Below, piece by piece: positions 12,870-23,117 of a stretch of 64,000 bases of DNA. Every line of letters begins with the position of its first letter. The stretch's first letter is position 1. The stretch comes from Ophioceras dolichostomum (lineage: Eukaryota > Ascomycota > Sordariomycetes > Magnaporthales > Ophioceraceae): positions 99,879 through 163,878 of the forward strand of contig PYST01000051.1 in the NCBI GenBank assembly GCA_003049485.1. Direction: 5' to 3'. Below the pieces are notes generated by a model. It had not been told where the DNA came from. It did no database searches and worked only from the letters and a program-made list of their open reading frames with translations. The position numbers and the translations under genes are program-made.

Positions 12870-13835
12870 TTAGAGGTTCTGGCGTGGCTGCCTCCAGGAC
12901 AGCGAGTTGACGGCCCACTGGTAACTGCCCAGGAAGATGGCGCCGCCTGCGCTGATCCACGTCACGCGGGGACCGATGCCCGCGAAGAAGGGCCGGATGC
13001 CGTGCTTGCGCAGTATCTCCCTCGTGATGGCCATGACGGACCGTCGCTCCCGGCTGAGCATGACGCGGGTCTTGAGCACGTCGAGCGGCGTCGTCACACC
13101 CGCGGCCACGGCGCCGCTGATGCTGCCGTACAGCGCGCTCTCCGCGGCCCCGACGTCGCCTCCTCCTGGGATGCCTTCTAGCCCCCGCCGCCGCCGCCCC
13201 CACGCCTTCAGCGCCTCCCAAAGCGGGAACTGGATCACGGTGAACGGCACCTCGCGGAACACGGTGATGCCCCACCCGCGGTACAGCTCGCGCCACACGC
13301 CCACCAGTCCGGCCGGCCCGCGCCTCTGCGCCAGGATGTCGCGCAGCGCGGCCGCGGAGCTGCCGCCGTGCTGCCCGGCCTGCGCGCGCTGCTTCACCAC
13401 TTCTGTGGGCACGCGCACGGCGCACGCCGCGACCTCGCCCAGCGACGCGGCCAGCATGTGCGCCGCGGCGGGAGAGGCTTGGAAGAGCTCCCCGAGCATG
13501 CCGCCGTGCCTTAGTCCTGCAAAGGACCCGAGCCCGAGCCCGAGCCCGGCGTCTTCGGCGTTTAGAGGTGCCAGTAGTGGAGGAGGCGGCGCGAGCAGGT
13601 TCTTGACGCCCTCGTAGGTCACGAAGAAGAGGGCCGCCCCCGGCGCGGAGCCGACGACCGCGGATCCGACGCCGCGGTAGATGCCGCGGAAGCCGCCGGA
13701 CGCGAAGAAGCCGGTCGAGGCCTGGAGGCGGGTCTTGAGGGTGTCGAGGGGGAAGAGGGAGAGGTCGACCGTCGTGCCTGCTAGTGCGCCGGCTACGAGG
13801 GCGGTTGTGAATGGTGGGTGTGGTTGAGAGGACAT
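12870..13835 (-). CDS. PET8: Mitochondrial S-adenosylmethionine carrier (Pet8/SLC25A26 type)
   Basis: A single exon of 321 residues starts MSSQPHPPFTTALVAGALAG. Three carrier repeats are present. The first signature is PLDTLKTRLQ, followed by GGFRGIYRGVGSAVVGSAPG and ALFFVTYEGVK. The second repeat has the SAM-carrier-type sequence EVAACAVRVPTEVVKQRAQ (VPTEVVKQR is distinctive of Pet8/SamC). The third has TTPLDVLKTRVM. The protein would import S-adenosylmethionine into the mitochondrial matrix in exchange for S-adenosylhomocysteine, supplying methyl groups for tRNA, ubiquinone and lipoate-linked reactions. Length exceeds the yeast protein because of a Gly/Leu-rich insert after the first repeat (LAPPPPLLAPLNAEDAGLG). 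It is convergent with the WD40 gene. Confidence 0.92.
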   Translation of the reverse strand: MSSQPHPPFTTALVAGALAGTTVDLSLFPLDTLKTRLQASTGFFASGGFRGIYRGVGSAVVGSAPGAALFFVTYEGVKNLLAPPPPLLAPLNAEDAGLGLGLGSFAGLRHGGMLGELFQASPAAAHMLAASLGEVAACAVRVPTEVVKQRAQAGQHGGSSAAALRDILAQRRGPAGLVGVWRELYRGWGITVFREVPFTVIQFPLWEALKAWGRRRRGLEGIPGGGDVGAAESALYGSISGAVAAGVTTPLDVLKTRVMLSRERRSVMAITREILRKHGIRPFFAGIGPRVTWISAGGAIFLGSYQWAVNSLSWRQPRQNL

Positions 13836-14569
13836 TTTGCTTCCTTCGCTCTGCTCCTCGGTACCTGTACCTAGGTAAAGGAGCCAGAAAAATCGGCCGG
13901 GGTGCGTGTGTTTCGGCGAGTGAGAGTCGTGGTGAGAGCGAGCCGTTGACTGGAGGCAGGCGGCCGCTATCGGAGCTATTCGTTACCGTGCGCGATTCGA
14001 TCGGTTCGATTTAAATTCGAGAGACGAGGGTGACTCGGCGATCGGGCGGCTAAGGATTGTGTTGTAGTGTCATTCTGCCAGAGTTCCCTGGCTCATGGTG
14101 GTAGACGTCTGGTGGCTGATATAGGTGCTGTGCGGAGGGAACGTGGAATCATCAGTGGCTTTTTTTTTTTTGATCGATGATGATGCTCGTGGTGGTGGGT
14201 CCCCCTTGATCCGTACTGAGGTGCGGTATCGTCACCCTTGGAAAGACAATGGCCTCTTAAACTTTGGGGGAGCTCTCGCCAGAGTAAGTAGCCGGGAAGC
14301 TCAGGAAACTCGAGAAGCCTGATGAAACAGGCCTACCACCTCAACGTAATCTTGACGGCAAGGGAACTCTTGGGAGAAGCAGAGAAACAGAGAGTGTGTC
14401 GTGAAGCTCCAAGAGATGGTCGAGCTATCCACCCCACCCCTGGAAGGAGCTTGGGCCACCAGACTGCATCAATTATTTCCATGCATCAGAAGTTCAATTC
14501 TGAATGCCGTTACGTTCTCCCTCAACTGCCGGCCCAACAGCCACCGAGATGACGACATCATAGAATGGA
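13836..14569. other. Divergent promoter region
   Basis: The region lies between two divergently transcribed genes for mitochondrial functions (SAM carrier and tRNA-lysidine synthetase). It contains a CCTAGGTA-type motif near 13868 and a T-run at 14161-14171. No ORF is supported. Confidence 0.45.
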
Positions 14570-17033
14570 ATGGGCACGATACCACAGGTGCTGCACCGAA
14601 GTGCGCGAGCCATCGGCTCCCACGAGTTCATGGACGCCGTGCAGGCAATTTGCCGGCCTCGAATCCCCCACCATGGAACCAACATGCCCACTCCCGTTGG
14701 TGAGTTCACTTTGAGTGCTGTTTTGCTCTGGTCAGCAGCTGCTAACTCTGTGCCTCTGCTGCTTATTCACAGCTCTTGCGATCAGCGGCGGCGTCGACTC
14801 TATGGCCCTGGCATATCTCTGCTCCCGGGTGAAACGCTCCAACCCTTACTTCCGCGTGGCCGACCATCGGGTGTCGAACTTTTTCGCTATCATCGTCGAT
14901 CACGGCTATCGGCAAGGCAGCCTTGAGGAGGCGCAGCGTGTGAAGGACTACCTCAAGGAGCACCTGGGTTTCAGAGGGGTGTGCGTCAGCATCAACTGGA
15001 GGAAGATCCTGGGAGCCGACGCAGCAGCACGGCTTCACACCCTGAGTAACTTCGAGACCCTCGCGCGAGAGGCCCGTTACCAGAGGATTGCAAACGCCCT
15101 GAGGTACACGCCGGTGTCGTCTCTCTTTCTCGCCCATCATGAGGATGATCAGTACGAAACCGTCCTTATGAGGTTGCTAGCGGGTCATGGTCCGCTAGGT
15201 TTGGCCGGAATGCGACCCGCGACTGATCTCCCTCATACGCTCAAGATACATGGCTCGTACCAGAGTGGTCTAATTGATGACCAGAAACGGCAAACTCCCG
15301 TGTACCGCTTGTTTCCCACAAACAGACAGGGCCGGGAAATTCGAGCGCTGCTTCGCGAGGAGCTGCTCCGTGAAGAAGACATTATCGAACACGAGCGGCG
15401 CCAAGGGCGCTTGATCGGTGATGCCGACCCTTTCAGCTTAGCCTACTTGGATGCGCCGCCTAGAGGAAGCGGCTCTCGGCGTGCGCCGGAACTGGAACAC
15501 TGCTCGATTGAGGACGGCGGGGTGATGCTGTACCGACCGCTGCTGGAATTCCCCAAGGAACGCCTCGTTGCCACTTGCCTCGAGAACGGGATTCCCTGGT
15601 TCGAAGATGCCACCAACTCGGACCCTTCCATGACACGGAGGAACGCCGTAAGACATCTCGTTAAGAATCATCAGCTACCCAAGGCGTTGCAGAAGCCTGC
15701 GATTCTACAGCTCTCCGCGAGATGCCGCGCGAGATCACAGGCGCAGGAGGCAGAGGCGTCGAGGCTGTTCGACAAAGCGACCATCGATGAGTTCCATCCT
15801 AATGTTGGAACTGTGGTCGTCCGCCTACCCGAGATGCTAGAGCCCCGAGCTCGCAGGGATGGCTCTATCTATACATATATCGGAAGGCAACGGCGCGCCG
15901 AGCATCTTAGGATTGTAGCCGCCATTACGATTCGGAAGTTGATCAAGATCGTCACGCCCTCCGACGTACTGACGCCACTGCAGAACATGCAAGAGTTTGT
16001 CGCCCGGCTCTTCCCCGCCTTGGCCGAACCGGAATACGTATCACTAGCTCGATCACCCCCCAAGGCCTTCGCGCTCTGCGGTGTGGACTTCTCGCCAGTG
16101 ATCCCACCCGAGAGTCATGAGAGTCAAGGCGATGGTAATGGCAATGGCGACGTCCTGTGGCACCTCAGCCGCGCACCACACGCGTCGCCGGCTCTCAAAC
16201 CATATCCCAAACGTGTGTTCTCTGGGGCGTGGAGGAAGGACAGGTGGTTGCAGTCTGATTCAAAGCCGAAGTTCTCCAGGTTCTGGCTATACGACGGCCG
16301 CTTTTGGATCACCCTGGCCAACAATCTGCCCAACGAAGTCATTGTGGGTCCGCTGGTCAGCGAGCGTCTTGGCCGGTTCCGAGATCGCCTCCCGAGGTCC
16401 GAGAGGAAGCGCCTGGACGCCATGTTGCGCAGGTACGCGCCGGCGAGGACGCGGTACACACTGCCGGCGGTATACGCCATCGGAGACATTGAATGGGCCA
16501 TCACCACCACCGCCGAGGCGGCGTCTGGTGGGGAGGAGGAGGAGGAGGAGGAGGAGGGGGCCGAGGACAAGATAAGGCGCGAACAACACGCAGCCGCGAG
16601 TGAGCTGCACTGGCTCTCATGCATGCGAGACGAAATCTTGAACAAGGTCAAATGGGACCCAAACCCGGACTTCAACCTGATCGCGCTGCCGACGCTGGGC
16701 GTTCACCTGCCGGGGATCGAGCGGCGGGTGCACTGGGACGTGCGGTACCGCAAAGTGGACCGCGCCGTGCTCAACGGCGTGCAGCGCACCAGGCTCAACC
16801 GTACGATAGCGGCTTTGCGACCATCGGTCGGAGCAAACAATGGTAGGACGGGCCCCTTTGCCGGCTCACTGCGCCAGCGGCGTCGGCGTCGGCATCTACG
16901 TCGGTGTCTACGTCTGCGTCAACAGCCGAGACAGCAGGCGAATATATCAGAGAAGACATGGGACCAGCAGGAAAGCGCCCATTCTTATGCTGATTTGGAG
17001 CAGCGAAACGCCGCTGTTGCGCAATACGGGTAA
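14570..17033 (+). CDS. tRNA(Ile)-lysidine synthetase-like protein (TilS, PP-loop ATPase)
   Basis: Two exons, 14570-14699 and 14773-17033, give about 796 residues. The intron is phase 1 and splits the codon before LAISGG. The N-type ATP pyrophosphatase PP-loop SGGVDSMAL is at about residues 48-56. It is followed by the TilS pattern AHHEDDQYETVLMRLLAGHG and GPLGLAGM, then YRPLLEFPKERL and FEDATNSDPSMTRR, as in bacterial TilS, which forms lysidine at position 34 of tRNA-Ile(CAU). In fungi the likely substrate is a mitochondrial tRNA; this is inferred from the family. The C-terminal half is fungal-specific and has a poly-Glu run encoded by a GAG repeat (about 16530-16560). The last 60 codons are Arg/Gln-rich and may be less conserved, so the exact stop is the weakest part. 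Confidence 0.85.
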
Positions 17034-17472
17034 GGGGAAGCCTGAAAGGACATATGCGAAAAGAACAAGAAATAGGAGGAAAAAAAAAACAGGTGAAAAA
17101 ATCCCCTGGGAATAATACAAGCTTGTAAATGTTAAAGCGGCACAGAGCCGTTGTAAAACCCAAAGTTCTTGACCTTCCGTACTCGGTTATATCCTCGAGC
17201 CACTCACAAACGCATCCTGCGCACGTGTATAAGCATTTTACGATTCCAACGTTCTTTCTCTTGAGTTCTCCAGGGTTCGCGTTCGAATTCTAAGCTGTCT
17301 CCACCATTCATTTATATCCGTCATCCACGAAAACCGAGGCGCCAATGCAGACGGGATACTTTTCCACGAGGTAGGAGCAGTTAAGTGTAGAACGTTGTAG
17401 GAGGAGTAGTTACCCATCCGCCGGGTCTTTTCAACAGGAGTATAAATTTAGCTCTACAAATAAAAAGCATGC
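17034..17472. other. Intergenic region
   Basis: This is the 3' flank of the TilS gene and the upstream region of the phosphatase gene. A TATAAAT lies at about 17441, but it is so close to the ATG (about 30 nt) that its role is unclear. No ORF is supported. Confidence 0.4.
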
Positions 17473-19423
17473 ATGGCGCCGCCGCATCACCGACGGTGGT
17501 GCACCGTCGCCGGTCCCGCTGCTGGCAGCCGACGACGACGATTCCTCCTTCTCACGCAACCGACCGTCGTGGGCGTCCTTAGTCTGTCGCTTCTTCTGCT
17601 CTGCCTGTTCTTCGTCGCCAACGGGCTGGCAGCCATGTGGACCCGGCCTGAGTCGAGCTGGCTGCTCGGTCTTTTGTTCCCGGCTGCCGCCACTACGGCG
17701 GCGGCTGCTACGACTTCCGCTGAGGCCGCCGCTGTACAGCTGGAGACGACTAGCGTCGCTGGATCGGGTAGCAGTACTGCGACGGCTACGTCGTCTCAAT
17801 CTGTCCCCCCTTCGGCTGCAGGGAGCTTGAGCCCTGCTGTTGACCTAGGCTGGTACCCGTCCGGCCAGACGCCGTATAACAACCTCACCGCCGTCATCGG
17901 GGGCGGGCCCGGCGTGCCGAAGTTCACGTTTGATCCGTCGGGCAACTGGACGGACGGCGAGTCGAACTGGTGCAACATGCCGCATGTGCGGCGGGAGGAA
18001 TATGTGCGCCCGTCTGACGAGTATGAGCTCGTATACGTCGAGCTGGTAAGATACCTACGTACTTATTCGCTATTATACCCAGACTCTGGCCTCCTTTTCG
18101 ACCCATGGTTGTCTGGTGGTATAAGAAAGAAATGCTAACTCGATACTCCCTCAGATGCACCGCCATCACAAACGCACCCCCTACGCGGCCAACGCGTTCC
18201 CTGTGGAGTCCTACCGCTGGAACTGCGACGACCAGGGGCTCTTCTTCTTCGGACAGCCTCTGGCACCATCGCCATCCGGGCGGGAGGACAACAGAGCCGC
18301 CGAAGTGTACTGGCGCGGCCAGGTGTCCGCGCTCAACCCTTTCGCCTCGTCGGCGGCGGGCTGGATCGGCACGTGCCAGTTCCCCCAGATCACACTGGGG
18401 GGTCTCCAGGACTCCCGCCGCCACGGCGCCGACCTGCACGGCGTGTACCACGACCTGCTCGGGTTCCTGCCGGGCAGGGACGACGAGACCACCTGGCGGG
18501 ACGTGGTGCGCTACCGCGTCACGAACAACGTGATCACTAGCCAGGTGGCGGGCATGGTCGTCGGCGGGATGTGGGGATCATCCACGACACCCGTCCCGCT
18601 GACCATCCAGGCCGCAGGCGTCGACGGCCTCGAGCCGCAGTACTCCTGCCCCGCGGCGTCGACCGCGTTCTCTTCGATCCAATCGACTGCGTCCTCGCCC
18701 GCCTGGGCCGCCCACCTGGCGGCCGCGGCGCCGGCTTACGCGGAGCTGGATGACATTTCGGGCGTGCCGGCCACGGACGCGGGGTTTCACAGGAGCTTGG
18801 ACCACTACTACGATAACATGTCGGCGAGGCAGTGCCATGCGAAGCCGCTGCCCTGCAAGCTTGTTACAGGCTCGGATGGGGTGCTTGTGAACGACACGAC
18901 GCGCTGCGTCGGGGAGGACCTTAGAGATGAGGTGTATAGGCTCGGCCACTGGGAGTACGCGCACGTCTACCGCGGGCAGGCGGAGTCGCTGGGCGCGAGC
19001 GCCGCGAGTATCGGGGTGTGGGTCGCTGAGCTGGCTGCGAACCTGCGGGTTGCTGCTGCTGCTGGGGCCGGGGCTGCTGGGTGCAATGGCGAGGCGGATT
19101 GCAACAGAGTGCGATACCGCCACAATGTGGCGCACGACGGGTCGGTGAGCAGGCTTTTGGGCGTGCTGCAGATCGAGGAGATGGTGTGGCCCGGCATGGG
19201 CGCCGAGGTGGTCTTTGAGCTGTGGAGGAGGAAGAAGAGCGGCGATGATGCGATGTTCGTCAGGGTGCTGTTCAGCGGCAAGGTGCTCGAGTCTGCTAGC
19301 CCGACGCTGGGGACCATGGACATGGTTCCGTTGGAGAGGCTGCTGGCGTACTTTGATGGGCTTGTTGGTGAGAGGGCTGGGCTGATTGTTGGGAAGTGTA
19401 ATGGGACTTTCCCATTGTACTGA
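17473..19423 (+). CDS. Membrane-anchored histidine acid phosphatase family protein
   Basis: Two exons, 17473-18045 and 18155-19423, give about 613 residues. The phase 0 intron falls directly before the catalytic motif. The N terminus has an Arg-rich stretch and a strong hydrophobic segment (about residues 35-57), pointing to a type II membrane anchor, then a Ser/Thr/Ala-rich stalk. The active-site motif is RHHKRTP (consensus RHGxRxP; Gly is replaced by His), immediately after ELM. The second catalytic element is AHDGS near residue 540, the HD motif of the proton donor. Several Asn-x-Ser/Thr sites and cysteines fit an extracytoplasmic domain. The family hydrolyses phosphomonoesters; fungal members include acid phosphatases and phytases. 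The substrate here is not known. Confidence 0.85.
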
Positions 19424-19751
19424 GTGGAAGGAAGGAAGTTTTGCGTGACGGTACCTATTGCTGGTCGCCTGCGCGTCAGGCTCTATAGATCCCTAGGTAC
19501 AGATAATAACGTCTATTCCTCTGACAGATTGTGCGTATTTGTCTTACCGTGACGTCGGGTGAAACGCCTGAGATTTGATCATGTTCATTGCACTGTACGC
19601 AGAGGTGGGTTGCGATCTGGCGACAGCTACTAGTTAGTTGCGCTCCGAAACAGCTCAAATTGAAAATAAGGTCCTACACGTCGCTCTCCAGCTTCTTAAT
19701 GACGATACCAAACAGTTCTAGGGCATTCATTTATCATCGACACGCTGGTAA
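19424..19751. other. Intergenic region between convergent genes
   Basis: Short 3' flanks of the phosphatase and BET4 genes; nothing else is visible apart from a CCTAGGTAC motif near 19493. Confidence 0.5.
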
Positions 19752-21450
19752 CTAGCCCAGGCCATGCGCCGCTTCCACGTCCTTCCACCTCCCATTCCTC
19801 ATGGGGTCAAGATCCCTGAGCTTCCCCAACCAGGCCTTCAGGTCAGCCATCTCACCACCGGCTGGTTGTCGCCGTTCCAGCAGACAAAGAGCTAGCGTAT
19901 ATTCCACAAGGGCTTCATAAAGCCACTTGATGTCGTCGTAGTCTTCTAGGAGATCTTTGATATCGTCGATTTCCTGGCTGACATAAGCTGCGCGCTCAAC
20001 TCTTGAGAGCTCTGGCGTGATGGTGCCCGAAGAGGAAGAAGACAAAGAAGAAGAAGAATAAGAGGAGGAGGAGGAGGAGGAGGAGGAGGAGGAACCAGCC
20101 CTAGCATCGAAAAGATTAAGCATGAGAAACTGGTGGTAGTACCATAGCGACTGGTCCTCTGGGCCGACATTCAGGGCATCTTTGATGAGTTTGAGCTCTG
20201 TGGCAAAAAGGGGTTTCGTCAGATCAGCGAGGTGTCTGAATGAGATGAGGCGTCGAGAGTGTGGTTGGTGAATGTTTGGACTGGACCGTCGAAATCGGAA
20301 GGGAGGGAGATTTACATACCAGAATCGAAGAAATCCTTCCTCGCGACACTACCAGCCCCCCGCTCGTCCAGGAGCCGGGGGATGAGTTTACTCCGGTGGT
20401 GCCAGGCCGAGAAATTAGACAGATCAACGCGGATCATACGGGTGGTGTACTCGAATTCTGCCGCGGCCATGCTCTCCCCCGCCAGCTCGTCGCTCTCGAG
20501 CTGCTCCACGAGATGTCGCCGGTATCCCCAGGCGTGGAAGTTGCGCCGGTCTTTGGTCAACATCTTGGACGCCAGACCCAGTTCCTCCTCCCACACGCGC
20601 CGGGCGACGGCGAGATCGAGCCGCTCGATGCTCTGCCGCAGCACCCACAGCCGGTAGTTCCAGATCCAGTAGCATTTTGGGAACTCGAGCAGCAGCGGGA
20701 TGGTGAACGCCAGTTCTGATTTGAGGACTTGGAGGTCGTTCTCCTTTGCTTCTGCTTCTTCGCGCCCAGAGTCGGTCGTCTCCAATGAAGCCTCGCCACT
20801 ACCACCAGACCCATCATCTACCCGGCGGCCGGAACTGGGATCACCACCACCAGCGCTAGCTGTTGTACCAGTCCTCCCAGCTGTCTGGTGCTCGTGGCCT
20901 CGCTGGGTCGTGGTCCACGAAGAGGAGGACGAGTCGGCGGAGGATGTCGTTGCGGTGGCGGTCCGAGAAGAACTCGGCGACGCCGTCGAGGGCGAGGAGC
21001 CAGCCGACCGTCCGGACAATAAGCCAGAGGTTAGCAAACGCCTGCGGTCGTTCCATATCGTGTAGTACTCTGGGTTCAGCCGGAGGAGCTTGGACGTCAG
21101 CTGGAACACCTCTGGGGTGTACCTCGAGTTCTGCGAGATCTAGGTAGTAAGGTAGGTAGGTAGGTGTGCCAGTCAGCTTTGTGTTTGCTTTCCTTCAAGT
21201 TACAGTCTATATTCCATCTCATAATTTTTGAACCCGATGCAGGTGATTCATTACCTCTGTTCTTAGCTGAGTCTCGAGGTCGCGGTACTTCTTGATCTTG
21301 TCTAGCTCCTGGAGCCGCTGCTCTTCAGTGCGGTTTCGGACTGTTCGGGCAATGCCGTGCTTTAGTTGTCGTCGTGAAACATCAGTTCCTCCGTTCGTGG
21401 AAAGGGCCGACACGGTGCCTGGGACGAGAGACAACACTTACGCTCGTCAT
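19752..21450 (-). CDS. BET4: Rab geranylgeranyltransferase (type II) alpha subunit
   Basis: Four exons on the minus strand (21450-21442, 21359-21255, 21139-20320, 20197-19752) give about 459 residues. Exon 1 encodes only MTS and joins to HGIARTVRNRTEEQRLQ, then IKKYRDLETQLRTE, then ISQNSRYTPEVFQLTSKLLR. Prenyltransferase alpha (PPTA) repeats are evident from YYTIWNDRRR, CYWIWNYRLWVL, NFHAWGYRRHLV, NFSAWHHRSKLI and SLWYYHQFLM. With the beta subunit Bet2 and the Rab escort protein, it prenylates Rab GTPases in vesicle traffic. Two low-complexity inserts stand out: a Ser/Thr/Gly-rich stretch after the first repeat, and a poly-Ser run encoded by a trinucleotide repeat near 20064-20093. The 9-nt first exon is inferred from splice consensus and the family N terminus. 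Confidence 0.9.
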
Positions 21451-23117
21451 AGCGAAGCTCGAGGCGCAAACGACTGCGGAAACGAGGCAAACGAGCGAGG
21501 AAGGAGGCACAATAATGAGAGGAGGCCCAGCTGCCCGAGCAGTCAACTGAACGGCGGGACTGACTGGAGCTTCTATCCGCACGACTCTCTTCTCTACCGG
21601 ACGCGGCACCGACCTGCGGAGTCGGGGGGCAGTTAGCCCGCGCCTTCCGAGATGACGTTGCACCTCCCCCGCAAACTTGGCGTTGGTTGGTCTGTGCACT
21701 ACGGCACTGAGCTGAGTGGGGACACTCATCTTGTGTGTGGGGGTTCAAGGTCTCATCATCACTTGAGACGCACTGAGAGAGCGTCTTCTTCGAGATGAGT
21801 TATTCATCGTGGTAGTGAAGGACGTTCCTGGGAGGGGCCTTCATCAGTGATGTCGAGGCTCCATCCGAGGATCAGGCTCCTACAACTTTCCGTCTCATTC
21901 AATTTGCTCCAAGTGGACGGCAACTTCGATCAGGGGGTCCTAGGGCTCATTCCAGATGACTCCCGTCCTGTTGTAGCACTCTAGGCAGTATGCCTCGAAC
22001 TGCTCTTCTTTCTTTAGTCGCAGTTGCTGCCTTACGATTACCCCCTCTGGATAAGTGGTAGCTCTAGCTTCTCCGACACGTTCCTGAGCTGGTTGCCTCC
22101 GGTAGTACGGAGACTACGACCAGGGCGTTGGGACGGTCTCACCTTCCAGTCCTTCCTTCCTGCCCCCCTTGTTGAGCTTCAGAAAGCCAAGCCATTGAAG
22201 GCAGCACCCTGTTGGACTGAACTTCCTTGCACACGACGGGACTTGGGAGCGGATCTGCCGTCTGCTGACTCTTCAATGCACCACTGAATGGTTCCTTCTT
22301 CATGGGCACGATATTCAGCTGCCAAGCCGCTTTGAATAGGACCTCGAGCCAACAATAGCAAGCAACGACGTCTGGGCTTCCAACTTGGCCGGTCAATAAG
22401 GCGTCATCCGCCTATTGTTCCATTGATCGACTCGCGGGCACCTGCTTCCTCACTCTGGATAGACGAAGCCGGGCCCTACTTCATAACCACCTAGACTCGC
22501 CTTCCGTCGAGTCCGTGTTCTCGCACCCCGCAACGCTCCGTTCGCTCAACCTGCACTAACGCCCCTCTCCTCGGTCCTGAAATCCTTGGAACCTCCTCTT
22601 ACCTATGGAAACAGTCGACATCTTTATCTCTTCCAGCTCCGGCATCGACACTCGGGTAAAGTCAGGCTCCAGGCTTATCATTCATAAGTGAACCGAGACA
22701 CGAAGGCACCGCTGGCAGCGATCGATCGCTTTCAACGGCGGACGTCTTGAGTCGACGGCGTCTCCCTTCAGCATCTCCACCGCTTTTTTTCTTCCTCCGG
22801 TAATTTCTTTCTAGCAAGCCGCCGCCGACGCTACTCGATCTCGTCGCCCTTCATATCTGCCAGGCTGCATTCGGATGTCATCAAGATTCACCAACCGAGG
22901 CAGAAGCAGCAGGAGCAGGCAGAAGCAGGCAGGGCATAAGAAGCACGGCATTCAACCACACTTCCGGGTCGAATCCCAATCTCTCACTCTTAGCAGCCGT
23001 ATCTAGGTAGTACCTTCTTAACATCTTTGGACGGCAATCCTTGGATCGTCTTTCGCTTCTTCCCCCCTCAACCCAACCCGATACGCTTTACACTAGCCCA
23101 CTACATAGGGACAGCAC
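21451..23117. other. Long divergent intergenic region between BET4 and AMA1
   Basis: I see no supportable gene in 1.67 kb. Overlapping minus-strand ORFs at 21362-21748 span the BET4 start and are not coding. The right 700 nt are C/T-rich with CA runs and form the likely long AMA1 leader. A CTAGGTAGTACC motif occurs near 23002. Confidence 0.45.
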
